From: Sphingomonas sp. LC-1
GTDB taxonomy: Bacteria; Pseudomonadota; Alphaproteobacteria; Sphingomonadales; Sphingomonadaceae
Reading direction: 5' to 3'
DNA: 64,000 nt
NCBI RefSeq assembly: GCF_025371035.1
Contig: NZ_JANZXB010000005.1
Location: forward strand, 62,001-126,000
In this document: one piece after another, positions 51,754 to 61,355 of the stretch
How the letters are laid out: the number at the start of each line of letters is the position of its first letter
Numbering within the stretch: position 1 is the first letter of the stretch
The notes under the pieces: model-generated
The model's database searches: none
What the model was told of the DNA's origin: nothing
The model's input: only the letters and a program-made list of their open reading frames with translations
Translations under genes and position numbers: made by a program

Positions 51754-54231
51754 ATGGCGTTTACCCGCAGCCTGGCCATGATCGTGGCCGCAACCGCCCT
51801 GAGCAGCGGCGCGATCGCACAGCAGGATCTGGCGCCCACACCCGACGCCAGTGCCGTAGCCCATCCCGAGCTGTGGCCCCAATTGCCGCTCAAGCGGCAC
51901 CGCGATCCCAGGGTCGAGGCACGCGTCGACAAGATCCTGTCGCAGATGAGTGTCGAGGACAAGGTCGGCCAATTGATCCAGGTCGACATTGCCTCGATCA
52001 CGCCCAAGGATCTGGAAACCTACAAGCTCGGTTCGATCCTGAACGGCGGGAATTCCGCCCCGAACAATGACGAATTCGCACCGGCGCCCGAATGGTTGAA
52101 GCTGTTCGATGCCTTTTGGGATGCCGCGATGAAGCGGAGCGATGGCCGCCCCAAGGTGCCGCTAATCTGGGGCACCGATGCGGTTCACGGCGCGAACAAT
52201 ATCGTCGGTGCGACGCTGTTCCCGCACAATATCGGCTTGGGCGCGGCGCGCGACCCCGAACTCATCCGCCGGATCGGCGCGGCGACGGCGGCAGAGACGG
52301 CCGCGACCGGCATCGACTGGAGCTTCGCGCCCACCGTTGCGGTGGTGCAGGACGATCGCTGGGGCCGGACATATGAAAGCTATTCGGAGGACCCGGCCAT
52401 CGTCGAGGCCTATGCCGGACAGATGGTCGAGGGGATTCAGGGCCGGGTCGGTGGCGACTTCATGAAGCCAGGCCATGTCATCTCGTCGATCAAGCATTTC
52501 TTGGGCGATGGCGGAACGGGTGGCCGCGATCAGGGAGATACGCGCGTTTCGGAAGAGGTGCTGCGCGACGTCCATGCCGCGGGCTATCGCAGCGGTCTCG
52601 TCGCGGGCGCATTGACGGTGATGCCCAGTTTTTCGAGTTGGAACGGTACCAAGATGACGGGCAACAAAAGCCTGTTGACCGGTGTGCTCAAGGATCGGCT
52701 GGGCTTTGACGGCTTCACCATCGGCGACTGGAATGCCCATGGCCAGGTGCCGGGTTGCAGCAACGAGGATTGCGCCGTGGCGATCAATGCCGGGCTCGAC
52801 ATGTTCATGTATTCCGGGCCCGGTTGGAAGCAGCTTTACGCCAACACCCTGCGCGAGGCCAAGGACGGCACGATCCCTGCCGCGCGGCTGGACGATGCGG
52901 TGCGGCGCATCTTGCGGGTGAAGATGCTGGCGGGATCCTTTGATGCCGGTCGTCCGTCGTCGCGTCCGATCAGCGGCCAGTTCAAGCTGATCGGCGCGCC
53001 CGAGCATCGCGCGATTGCACGTCAGGCGGTGCGGGAGTCACTGGTCCTGTTGAAGAACAATGGCGGCCTTCTTCCCCTGAAACCCGGCGCGAATATTCTG
53101 GTGGCGGGGCGCGGTGCCGACAATATCGGTCAGCAGGCCGGTGGCTGGTCGATCACCTGGCAGGGTACGGGCGTGACGAACGCGAATTTCCCCAACGGAC
53201 AATCCATCTGGTCCGGCATCGACGACGCGGTGCGAGCAGGCGGCGGCAAGGCGACCCTGGCGGCCGATGGCCGTTATACCGCCAGGCCGGATGCGGCGAT
53301 CGTCGTGTTCGGGGAGACGCCCTATGCCGAGTTCACGGGCGATCGCCCAACCTTGGAATACAGCCCGGAGGACAAGAGCGACCTCGCCTTGCTCAAAAAG
53401 CTGAAGGGAGCCGGCATTCCGGTCGTCGCGGTGTTCCTGTCGGGTCGTCCGCTTTGGGTGAACCCGGAATTGAATGCAGCGGATGCCTTTGTGGCGGCTT
53501 TCCTGCCGGGGACGGAAGGCGGCGGTGTGGCCGATGTCCTGATCGCGGGGCGCGACGGAAAGCCGCGTAACGACTTCCACGGCAAGCTCAGCTTCTCTTG
53601 GCCCAAGCGGCTCGACCAATATGTCCTGAACAAGCGCGATCCGAACTACGACCCGCTGTTCCCGATCGGTTATGGCCTGACCTATGCGCAGCGTAGCGAA
53701 CTGCCGACGCTCAGCGAGGCACGCCCGGCGGTGACCGCAGGCGACCAGAACGCCCTGTTCATGCGCGGTCGCGTCGTGGCCGGTGCTCGGCTCGACCTGG
53801 CCGGGGCGGTGCAGCAGACGCGTATCGACCGCGCCGCGCAGGAGGACAGTCTGCGCTTCACCTTTACGGGCAGCGGTCCGGGGAGTGCCGTGATCGAAGA
53901 GGCCAAACCGATCGACGTGACGCGGGAGGCGAACGGGCAGCTCAGCCTGCTTCTGGACTATCGGGTGACGGTGGCGCCGACGGATGCGGTGACCCTGGGT
54001 ATGGAGGGTGGCAAGCCCGCGTCCGTCCCGATCACCGGCGCACTCAAGGGAGCGTTAGGGGAATGGCGCCAATTGGCGGTGCCGTTGCGCTGCTTTGCGG
54101 ACGGCGGCGTGGATATGGCGACCGTGTCAAAGCCTTGGGTCATCGCGACCGAGGGCAAGCTGACCCTCGACATCTCCTCGATCCGTATCGCCAGCGCCCC
54201 TCCTGGGCCGGTGAGCTGCGGCGTGCGCTGA
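51754..54231 (+). CDS. Family 3 glycoside hydrolase (beta-glucosidase / exo-glucanase type)
   Basis: 825 residues from the ATG; GTG at 51748 is also possible. An AGGAG site precedes both. Signal peptide MAFTRSLAMIVAATALSSG. The catalytic Asp lies in FTIGDWNAHG (about residue 325), after SIKHFLGDGG with the KH pair. The C-terminal GH3 domain follows (GLLPLKPGANILVAGRGADN), then an extra beta domain to the end. The architecture matches the periplasmic exo-1,3/1,4-beta-glucosidases such as ExoP-type enzymes. Together with the esterase and receptor it belongs to the glycan-use region. Confidence 0.9.
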   Translation: MAFTRSLAMIVAATALSSGAIAQQDLAPTPDASAVAHPELWPQLPLKRHRDPRVEARVDKILSQMSVEDKVGQLIQVDIASITPKDLETYKLGSILNGGNSAPNNDEFAPAPEWLKLFDAFWDAAMKRSDGRPKVPLIWGTDAVHGANNIVGATLFPHNIGLGAARDPELIRRIGAATAAETAATGIDWSFAPTVAVVQDDRWGRTYESYSEDPAIVEAYAGQMVEGIQGRVGGDFMKPGHVISSIKHFLGDGGTGGRDQGDTRVSEEVLRDVHAAGYRSGLVAGALTVMPSFSSWNGTKMTGNKSLLTGVLKDRLGFDGFTIGDWNAHGQVPGCSNEDCAVAINAGLDMFMYSGPGWKQLYANTLREAKDGTIPAARLDDAVRRILRVKMLAGSFDAGRPSSRPISGQFKLIGAPEHRAIARQAVRESLVLLKNNGGLLPLKPGANILVAGRGADNIGQQAGGWSITWQGTGVTNANFPNGQSIWSGIDDAVRAGGGKATLAADGRYTARPDAAIVVFGETPYAEFTGDRPTLEYSPEDKSDLALLKKLKGAGIPVVAVFLSGRPLWVNPELNAADAFVAAFLPGTEGGGVADVLIAGRDGKPRNDFHGKLSFSWPKRLDQYVLNKRDPNYDPLFPIGYGLTYAQRSELPTLSEARPAVTAGDQNALFMRGRVVAGARLDLAGAVQQTRIDRAAQEDSLRFTFTGSGPGSAVIEEAKPIDVTREANGQLSLLLDYRVTVAPTDAVTLGMEGGKPASVPITGALKGALGEWRQLAVPLRCFADGGVDMATVSKPWVIATEGKLTLDISSIRIASAPPGPVSCGVR

Positions 54232-54258
54232 TCGGCCGGGCATAACGCCTGTGAGGTT

Positions 54259-54297
54259 CGGACATGATCATTCGCTGATGGGCGACGATCATGTCTG
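54259..54297. terminator. Hairpin between the GH3 gene and a convergent small gene
   Basis: GACATGATC (54261-54269) pairs perfectly with GATCATGTC (54287-54295), extended by a G-T and a C-G pair, around a loop of 17 bases. It lies between two convergent genes and can act in both directions. No T run is present. Confidence 0.45.
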
Positions 54298-54306
54298 CCG
54301 GGCGGA

Positions 54307-54609
54307 TCAGTCCACGCTCCGGTCGGCATTTTCGAGGCGGAATTCGACGCCGTTCCAGAAGCGTTCGAGACGGTCGAGCGCATATTGTCTGATGCGCCCG
54401 ACCTCATCGTCGCTCATCGCCTGAACCCCGGTCGCGCGTAAGCTGCCGAAATCGCGCAACATGCTCTGCGCCGTGGCGCGGCAGGCGCCGACCGGATCCT
54501 TGTCCCCGACAAGGAGCAAGGCATAGAGATTTTCCATGATGAAGCCATGGGCGGCCAAAGTGCCTGCGATGGCCTCTGCGAATTCATCATCCAATGTCGA
54601 TCTCCTCAT
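54307..54609 (-). CDS. Small hypothetical protein
   Basis: 100 residues, no recognised domain. The sequence is mainly helical and amphipathic (DDEFAEAIAGTLAAHGFIMENLYALLL, ending DRLERFWNGVEFRLENADRSV when read in two pieces). An AGGAGA site lies inside the first codons, which favours a TTG start at residue 6 (54594) over the ATG. Codon use resembles the neighbours, and a hairpin follows it. It is convergent with the GH3 gene. The function is unknown, and it may be a small cytoplasmic protein. Confidence 0.5.
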   Translation of the reverse strand: MRRSTLDDEFAEAIAGTLAAHGFIMENLYALLLVGDKDPVGACRATAQSMLRDFGSLRATGVQAMSDDEVGRIRQYALDRLERFWNGVEFRLENADRSVD

Positions 54610-54801
54610 AGGCCGTGAAAGCGTTGGGCCGACATGGAAGTTGCAATTCGCAACGCCCAGCAGCGTCTTGTCACGTTCTGTGGCGCAGGGGCCAGCCGGG
54701 AAAAGGCATGTTTTTTCGACGCCTAGTCCTATCGTCGTCCACTCTCGCTGCTATAGGCTCCGGCCATCGTTTCTGAGGTTGCGGGCAAGGGGACTGGTCG
54801 G

Positions 54802-56826
54802 ATGAGGTGGATGGTTGCGGTGGCGCTAGCCGTGTCCGCGATGCCGGTCACGGCACGTGAAACGCCTGCCGATCTGGTCAATCCCTTTGTGGGTACGCTT
54901 GCCGATTTCGGACAGTTGACGCCGGCGGCGGTTGCGCCTTTCGGTATGGTTCAACTTGGTCCCGATACCGATCCCGCCAATCACGCGGGCTATGATTTTG
55001 CGGCCGACAGGCTTTTGGGCTTCTCGCATACGCGTGGCGTCGGGGTCGGTTGTGGAGGTGGCGGCGGGGACCTGTTGGTATCGTTGCGCAAGGGCGAAGC
55101 CAGCGGGCCGGCGATCATGGACAAGCGGAGCGAGCGCGCGACGGCCGGGACCTATCGCGTGACCTATGACGGAGGCATTTCGGCCGAAGCCGTCGCCACG
55201 CGTGGCGCGGGGCTGCTCCACTTCACCGTTCCGCAGGCGGGCCCGTTCGTCCTTCGCATCGATGCGCGGCATAGCTATGCCAAGCGCATCTCGACCGCGT
55301 GGCGGACGGCCGACAGCGATGACCTGAGGGCCGAGATGGTCGCCGGGACGGTGTGCGATCAGGGGCGATACCGTCTATTCTCTTCGAGCCGTATCACGGT
55401 GAACGGTCGCCCGCTCCATCGGGCGCTTGCTGCCGCAGACGGTGTGGCGACGCTGCAGTTAAACCTGCGACGCGGCGACGTGATCGCGGTAGCCACCGGT
55501 TTGTCGAGCGTCGATGACGACGGTGCCGCGCTGGTCCGCGAGCGCGAACTCGGCACGCGTCGCTTTCAGGCGATCGCGGCGGAAACGCGGGCCGCCTGGA
55601 ACACGGCCTTGGGCAGGGTCGCGCCGGAGGGCTCCCGGAGGGAGTTGGCGTTGTTCTACACCTCGCTTTTCCGGGTGTTCCAGACGCCGGTCGCGATCGA
55701 CGATCCCGATCGTCGACACCGCGAGAATGACGGGTCGATCGCGCGTTCCCCGGCCGGCCAGACGCGCTACGCGAGCTGGTCGCTCTGGGACAATTACCGG
55801 ACCCAGTTGCCGCTTCTGGCGCTGTTGCAGCCCGAACGGAGCCAGGACATCGCTCGGTCGCTGGCCGACCTTTACATTCGCGGCAAGGCGCAATGGGCGA
55901 CGATGAACGAGCCGTTCCTGTCCGTCCGCACCGAACATGCCGGGATCGCGTTGCTCGACATGCATCGAAAGGGTATTGCCGGTTTTGACGCTCGCGCGGC
56001 GTTGAAGGGCATGGTGGCCGACAGCGCCACACTGCAACGCGATACCCCCGATCAAAGGATCGAGGCGGCTTATGACGACTGGGCTACCGCGCAGTTCGGA
56101 CGCGATCTGGGCGATGATGGGGTCGTGAACCGCTTCTCCACACAGGCGGAGGGCTATCGCCCGATGTGGCGATCGGTCTTCCAGACGCTGGCGGAGGATG
56201 CGGATGTGGTGAAGGCGCGGGGGCTCTATCAGGGTACCTTGTGGCAATATCGCTGGGCGCCCGTCTTTGATCTCGACTGGATGGTGGCGACGGTCGGCAA
56301 GCCGGAATTGCTGCGGCAATTGCATCACTTTTTCGATGCCGGATTGTTCAACATGACCAATGAGCCGGATATTCAAGTTCCCTGGCTGTTCGGTGCATTG
56401 GGAGAGCCGCAAGCCACCGCCGATCTGGTGCGGACGATTTTGACCCGTCCGATGGCGCATCCTTATACCAACGCCGGTAAGCTGCCTCAGCCCTTTGTCG
56501 GGCCCAGCTTTGCGCTGGCACCGCAAGGATTTGCCGATGGCATGGACGACGATGCAGGGGCGATGACGGCGTGGTATGTGTTCGCGTCGCTCGGCCTGTA
56601 TCCGCTGGTTCCGGGCGAGCCCTGGTACAGCGTGACCGTCCCGGCTTTTACGCGCGCTACGATCGATATGGGCGGGGGGCGCCGGGTTACGATCCGTCGG
56701 GTCGGCCCGCGCGATGGATTGGTGGTTCGTGCCGACTGGAACGGCACCACGCTCGCGGATTGGCGGGTAAACCATCACGCTCTGACCAAGGGTGGTATCC
56801 TGACCGTCACGACCCGTGCCCGCTGA
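54802..56826 (+). CDS. Family 92 glycoside hydrolase (alpha-mannosidase type)
   Basis: 674 residues. Signal peptide MRWMVAVALAVSAMPVTA. The N-terminal beta-sandwich begins with LVNPFVGTLADFGQLTPAAV and HAGYDFAADRLLGFSHTRG. The catalytic (alpha/alpha)6 domain includes SLWDNYRTQLPLL, NEPDIQVPWLFGALGEP and FADGMDDDAGAMTAWYVFASLG, where the acidic pair of the family (DD in GNDD) is kept. GH92 enzymes are calcium-dependent exo-alpha-mannosidases that remove mannose from glycans. It stands between the GH3 region and a TonB receptor and is likely part of the same utilisation set. Confidence 0.85.
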   Translation: MRWMVAVALAVSAMPVTARETPADLVNPFVGTLADFGQLTPAAVAPFGMVQLGPDTDPANHAGYDFAADRLLGFSHTRGVGVGCGGGGGDLLVSLRKGEASGPAIMDKRSERATAGTYRVTYDGGISAEAVATRGAGLLHFTVPQAGPFVLRIDARHSYAKRISTAWRTADSDDLRAEMVAGTVCDQGRYRLFSSSRITVNGRPLHRALAAADGVATLQLNLRRGDVIAVATGLSSVDDDGAALVRERELGTRRFQAIAAETRAAWNTALGRVAPEGSRRELALFYTSLFRVFQTPVAIDDPDRRHRENDGSIARSPAGQTRYASWSLWDNYRTQLPLLALLQPERSQDIARSLADLYIRGKAQWATMNEPFLSVRTEHAGIALLDMHRKGIAGFDARAALKGMVADSATLQRDTPDQRIEAAYDDWATAQFGRDLGDDGVVNRFSTQAEGYRPMWRSVFQTLAEDADVVKARGLYQGTLWQYRWAPVFDLDWMVATVGKPELLRQLHHFFDAGLFNMTNEPDIQVPWLFGALGEPQATADLVRTILTRPMAHPYTNAGKLPQPFVGPSFALAPQGFADGMDDDAGAMTAWYVFASLGLYPLVPGEPWYSVTVPAFTRATIDMGGGRRVTIRRVGPRDGLVVRADWNGTTLADWRVNHHALTKGGILTVTTRAR

Positions 56827-56951
56827 TCTCCAATCGCGCTATACCCGATCCAATTTGATATAGATTGGTGTCATAAGTCTTTCGAGTTTCACAAAACTGT
56901 CGTCATATTCCGCCATCGGAGCGCGCAATCGATCCGAATACGGGGGAAACC

Positions 56952-59480
56952 ATGACCTTTTCCAAAGCCGCATTGCTCCGCGCCACTGTTCTGACCGCTG
57001 TCGTGGTCGCCGCACCGCAAATCGTCAGCGCACAGACCGCCGCCGAACCGGTGACAGCGGCCGCCGAAGACACCGCTCAGGCCGACACGTCACCTCAGGC
57101 AGGCAGCGGTGAAGAGGTCATCGTCACCGGCTCTGCGCGGCGGCAGCGGCGCTTCGACGTGTCCTATGCGGTGAACTCGCTGGGCCAGGACGATGTGAAG
57201 CGGTTGGCCCCGCTGAACTTCGCCGATCTGCTCGGCAAATTGCCCGGTATCCAGGTCGAGGCGACTGGCGGAGAGGTGCAGAACGTCACCCGTATTCGCG
57301 GTATCCCGACCGACGATGGCTATGCGGTGTTCCAGCAGGACGGACTGCCGCTGTTCCATGACATCAACGGCAATTTCTTCCGCGGTGACAGCCTGAACCG
57401 CTATGACCTGATGACCGAACGGGTCGAGGTGGTTCGCGGCGGCCCGGCTCCGATCTTCGCCAGCCAGGCGGCCGCCATTGTCAATTCGATCACCGCCACC
57501 GGCACCGACACCACGCGCGGCAAGGTGCAGGTGACCTTGGGGACGACCGATCTCTATCGGCTGGACGCGATGCAAGCGGGGCCGCTGGGCGAGCGGACCT
57601 ATTATGCGATCGGCGGCTATCTGCGTCGGGACAATGGCCAGCGGAACAACGGCTTCCCGAACGACCGCGGCGGCCAGATCCGCGCCAATATCAAGCGTGA
57701 TCTCGACAACGGGACGCTGAAGATCAGTGTCAACTATCTGAACGATCACAACAGTTTCTACCTGCCGATCCCGGTGGCCGATCCGCGCAATCCATCGGTG
57801 TCGCTCAACCCCTATATCGACTTCTTCCATGGCACGCTGAACTCGCCCGCATTTCGTGGCGTGACGCTGAGATATCGGGACTCGGCCGGGGTCGTACGAA
57901 GCGAGACGCGCGACCTCGCGGATGGCCGGCATATGGAATATGGCAATATCGGCCTGCAATATGACGCCGAATTCGGCGGTTGGCAGTTTGCGGCCAAAGC
58001 GGGTTATACCCAAGGCAAGCTGCGTTTCGATGCGCTCTATTCGACCTCCAATCCCGTCGATGCCAACAGCTTCGCCAATGGTTTCCTGAGCGCGGCCAAT
58101 ACAGCCTTCGGGCCGGTGGCTCGTCTGGGCTATGCGTTGTCGGGGACCAACGGTGCCACCGCCTATGACCCGTATTCCGCCTCCGGCCTGGTGGTTCAGG
58201 GGCAGTATCGTGGCGTCGATTCCCGCTTCTATTCGGGCCAGGGCGATGTCAGCGTGACCCGGAAGTTCGAAACCGGCTTCGGTACCCATGACCTCCGTCT
58301 GGGCGGCTATGCCTCGGCCTATGGCCTGACCAACAAGGCGATCTATCAGGATTATCTGATGGAGGTGCGCGGCCAGCCCCGGACGCTCGATCTGGTCGCC
58401 TATTCCGCCAGCGGTTCCGTCTTGGGCTATGTCACCGACAAGGGCGTGCTGCGCTATGGCACCACCCTGAACCAGGGCGACGTCGATTCCACCGTTTATG
58501 CGGTCTATGCCAACGATACCTGGGAGGTGACTCCGGGGCTGCGGATCGATGGCGGCATTCGCCATGAATGGTACAATATCAGTGGCTACGGCCTGACCTC
58601 GACCTCGGTCAATTTGGGCGATCCCACGACGCTGGCCGACAATAATGTCCGTAGCTTCGACGGGGGTCGCCAGACCCGCAAGGACAGCCCGGTGGCGACC
58701 AACTGGACGATCGGCGTCAATTATGACGTGAGCTCGCACTTCGGCGGCTACCTCCGCGCCTCGCATCTGGAGGTGCCGCCCCAGTCCGCCAGCTATTACA
58801 ACATCAACCCGGTGCTGGTGAAAACGCAGGCCGACCAATATGAGGCTGGGCTGAAGGCGTCGTTCGGCCGCAATTACCTCTATATGACCGGCTTCTATAC
58901 GAAGTTCGATCCCTTCAACGCCTCGTTCGTCGCGTTCAACCCGACGACCGGCCGCAACGATCAGGCTGTCCCGTTCATCGGCCAGGCCGAGGTGAAGGGC
59001 GTCGAAGTGGACGGAACGCTGGCCCCGACACCTTGGTTCTTCGTCTCCGGCTCGTTCACCTATCAGGAGCCGAAGTACAAGAATTTGCAGAACAGCGCGG
59101 GGGCCGATCCTTCGGCCGTCAATGGCAAGCAGATCATCCGCGAGCCCAAGGTGTTCGGTAATATCCGCCCGACCTTCGCCTTCGACGCGGGGGGTGACCA
59201 GGTCGAGATTTACGGCCGCTACGAATATGTCGGCCGCCGTTATGTCGACCTTTTCAACAATACCGGCCTTCCCGCTTACAACACATTCGGCTTGGGCGGG
59301 ACGCTGACCCATGGCGGGTTCCAGTTCCAGGTCGTCGGCGACAATATCTTCAACAACAAGGGCCTGACGGAAGGCAATCCGCGTACCGACCAGCTCGACG
59401 GGCAGACCTCGCGCGATGCCATTTACGGCCGCCCGATCTTTGGCCGCAGCGTCCGCTTCGTCGTCAGCAAGGCTTGGTGA
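56952..59480 (+). CDS. TonB-dependent receptor
   Basis: 842 residues with a GGGGGAAA site. Signal peptide MTFSKAALLRATVLTAVVV, cleavage near VSAQ. The plug begins EEVIVTGSARRQRRFDVSYAV and includes LLGKLPGIQVEATGG and VEVVRGGPAPIFASQAAAIVNS. The beta-barrel runs to the end GRSVRFVVSKAW, a Trp instead of the usual Phe. It lies between the GH92 gene and a YdcF-like gene with a 4-base overlap. In sphingomonads such receptors next to GH and sulfatase genes bring in large glycans or their fragments (inference). Confidence 0.9.
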   Translation: MTFSKAALLRATVLTAVVVAAPQIVSAQTAAEPVTAAAEDTAQADTSPQAGSGEEVIVTGSARRQRRFDVSYAVNSLGQDDVKRLAPLNFADLLGKLPGIQVEATGGEVQNVTRIRGIPTDDGYAVFQQDGLPLFHDINGNFFRGDSLNRYDLMTERVEVVRGGPAPIFASQAAAIVNSITATGTDTTRGKVQVTLGTTDLYRLDAMQAGPLGERTYYAIGGYLRRDNGQRNNGFPNDRGGQIRANIKRDLDNGTLKISVNYLNDHNSFYLPIPVADPRNPSVSLNPYIDFFHGTLNSPAFRGVTLRYRDSAGVVRSETRDLADGRHMEYGNIGLQYDAEFGGWQFAAKAGYTQGKLRFDALYSTSNPVDANSFANGFLSAANTAFGPVARLGYALSGTNGATAYDPYSASGLVVQGQYRGVDSRFYSGQGDVSVTRKFETGFGTHDLRLGGYASAYGLTNKAIYQDYLMEVRGQPRTLDLVAYSASGSVLGYVTDKGVLRYGTTLNQGDVDSTVYAVYANDTWEVTPGLRIDGGIRHEWYNISGYGLTSTSVNLGDPTTLADNNVRSFDGGRQTRKDSPVATNWTIGVNYDVSSHFGGYLRASHLEVPPQSASYYNINPVLVKTQADQYEAGLKASFGRNYLYMTGFYTKFDPFNASFVAFNPTTGRNDQAVPFIGQAEVKGVEVDGTLAPTPWFFVSGSFTYQEPKYKNLQNSAGADPSAVNGKQIIREPKVFGNIRPTFAFDAGGDQVEIYGRYEYVGRRYVDLFNNTGLPAYNTFGLGGTLTHGGFQFQVVGDNIFNNKGLTEGNPRTDQLDGQTSRDAIYGRPIFGRSVRFVVSKAW

Positions 59481-59485
59481 GCCAT

Positions 59486-60580
59486 ATGAGCGGGTGGCGC
59501 GTCGCCGGGCTGGTCGTATCGCTGCTGATGATCGGGGCTCGGCCGGTTTCGGCGGGGCAGCCGGTGCGCGATGCCCATCTGGCGTCCATGGCGGCCCGGC
59601 TTTTCCCGGCGCTTCTCGGTCAGTCGGTGGCCGGGGAGGCGCGCGACCGGCGTGTCGCCGCCTGCGCCGGTGCGCCGGCCTGCATCGTCGCAGCGGCGAT
59701 CGTGCAGGACGGGGAGCGCGATGCCCTGGCCGCGCGGTCGGGCCCCCGCGGCGATGATGTGCGGCGGCAGGTCGATGGCTTGAACGAAGTCCTGCGCGTC
59801 TATGGCGTCGGGAAGCTGCCGCACTATCCGCTGATCGACGGATCGGACGAACCATTCGGCAGCGAGGGTTTTGCGGCCAAGGTCGCCGATGCGGTCGCGA
59901 TGGCGTCGGCCCAGCGGAGCGACCCGGCCATTAGCGGGGACATCAGCTTGTCGCTCGCGCTTGCGTTGCTCGACGCCAATGGCAAAGACGCGGCGGTGGC
60001 CTTCGAACCACTCGATCGGCTCCACAACGCCGCCGCTTTCGCCAAGGCCCGCAAGCTGAACTGGAGCCGCTATCGCTACACCGCGATCCTTGTCCTGGGC
60101 GTGGGACCAGATGATCTGGCCACCCCGCTCAGCGCCAAGGGAAAGGTCAATGTGCGTGCAGGGGCCGAGCGCTATGCGGAAGGGCTGGCGCCGTTCCTGA
60201 TCGTCAGCGGCGGTGCGGTGCATCCGCGAGGAACCTCGCATATCGAGGCGATGGAGATGCGCCGGGCCCTGATCGAGCGCTATGGCATTCCGGCGGAGGC
60301 GATCGTCATCGATCCATATGCCCGGCATACCACCACCAACTTGCGCAACGCCACGCGGCGCCTGATCGCGATGGGTGCGCCGCTCGATCGCGACATATTG
60401 GTGGTCAGCAACGCGCCGCATATCGACGCGATCGCCAGCCCGGCCTTTGTCGACCGCAACCGGCGCGAATTGGGGTATCAGCCTGCGGTGGCGGGCGAAC
60501 GTATGGCGTCCACCGCTATCGCGATGCGGCCATCCGGCGATTCGCTCCGCGTCGATCCGGGCGATCCGCTCGACCCTTGA
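59486..60580 (+). CDS. YdcF/SanA-like DUF218 protein, exported
   Basis: 364 residues from the ATG; a GTG at 59477 (overlapping the receptor stop) is possible. Signal peptide WRVAGLVVSLLMIGARPVS. A helical N-terminal region leads to the DUF218 fold (about 190-345): AILVLGVG, AEGLAPFLIVSGGAVHPRG, and IDPYARHTTTNLRNATR. Members act in envelope biogenesis or as small-molecule enzymes, with no reaction proven for this type. The receptor-YdcF pair is common in sphingomonads. The last 103 bases overlap the convergent PAP2 gene. Confidence 0.8.
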   Translation: MSGWRVAGLVVSLLMIGARPVSAGQPVRDAHLASMAARLFPALLGQSVAGEARDRRVAACAGAPACIVAAAIVQDGERDALAARSGPRGDDVRRQVDGLNEVLRVYGVGKLPHYPLIDGSDEPFGSEGFAAKVADAVAMASAQRSDPAISGDISLSLALALLDANGKDAAVAFEPLDRLHNAAAFAKARKLNWSRYRYTAILVLGVGPDDLATPLSAKGKVNVRAGAERYAEGLAPFLIVSGGAVHPRGTSHIEAMEMRRALIERYGIPAEAIVIDPYARHTTTNLRNATRRLIAMGAPLDRDILVVSNAPHIDAIASPAFVDRNRRELGYQPAVAGERMASTAIAMRPSGDSLRVDPGDPLDP

Positions 60581-61152
60581 GGGGCGGGCCGGTCGATCGC
60601 AATTTTCGACAAGGCGACTATGCCTCCGCCTGCGGCCATTCCGATCACCCCGCCTGCCACCAGATCGCTGAGATAATGTTTGCTTCGTGGTATCTGGATC
60701 AAGGCAATGGCCCCCGCGACGCCATAGGCGGCCAAGCGCTGAGCGGGATAGGCATCGGCAAAGGCATGGGCCACCGCCACAGCCCCGGCGGTATGACCGG
60801 ATGGGAAACTGCTTCGATCGCTCTGCCGGCTGCGACCGGGCCGCATTTCATAGCCTTTTCCGTCCTGCACCGCCTCTGGCCGCGTCCGGTCGATACGGTG
60901 CTTGATCATATCCTTGGCGGCAGTGGCCAGCAGTTCGGCCGCCAACATGTTGCCGCCCGCGACCGCCAGCCGGCGATCCTTCCTGAGCAAGCCGATCGCC
61001 AGAACGCTGGTGCATAGAGTGATGAGTTGCGGCTGATCGGCGACCTCGCTCAGCCAGCCTAGCAATCTGATCGGAGTCGAGGTGCGGGCCGGTGCCGCGG
61101 TTTGCGCGATCGAACGATCGACTTGCTCTATATCAGTGTCCATCGATCGCAT
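60478..61152 (-). CDS. PAP2-family phosphatase
   Basis: 224 residues with the three PAP2 motifs: KHRIDRTRP (K84, R91, P92), PSGH (117-120) and PRSKHYLSD (R156, H159, D163). Hydrophobic helices at about 43-57, 64-80, 121-135, 143-155 and 164-183 place it in the inner membrane. It would hydrolyse lipid phosphates such as undecaprenyl diphosphate or phosphatidic acid. The C-terminal tail (about 190-224) is low complexity and overlaps the end of the YdcF-like gene on the other strand. Divergent from the MFS gene. Confidence 0.85.
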   Translation of the reverse strand: MRSMDTDIEQVDRSIAQTAAPARTSTPIRLLGWLSEVADQPQLITLCTSVLAIGLLRKDRRLAVAGGNMLAAELLATAAKDMIKHRIDRTRPEAVQDGKGYEMRPGRSRQSDRSSFPSGHTAGAVAVAHAFADAYPAQRLAAYGVAGAIALIQIPRSKHYLSDLVAGGVIGMAAGGGIVALSKIAIDRPAPQGSSGSPGSTRSESPDGRIAIAVDAIRSPATAG

Positions 61153-61355
61153 GAGCGCAGACGAAGCCGCTCGGTTCCGAAGGGAGCCGCCGATCCGCCC
61201 TCTCCATTGCGACGGTCATCGGCCGCAATCTTCCCCGACTTGGCGCTTTGGTGCCGGCCCAAAGCCCTGTATCGCGTGCCCCGTGTAAACGCCGCACGGG
61301 ACGAAGATAGACGCCACCATATCGTTGGCTGTCGATGCGGGTCGAGGTCAGAGCT

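Noticed and set aside
57090-59855. 921-residue open frame on the minus strand
   Set aside because: It is the shadow of the second TonB-dependent receptor and the start of the YdcF-like gene; the receptor has signal peptide, plug and barrel, while the shadow has nothing.
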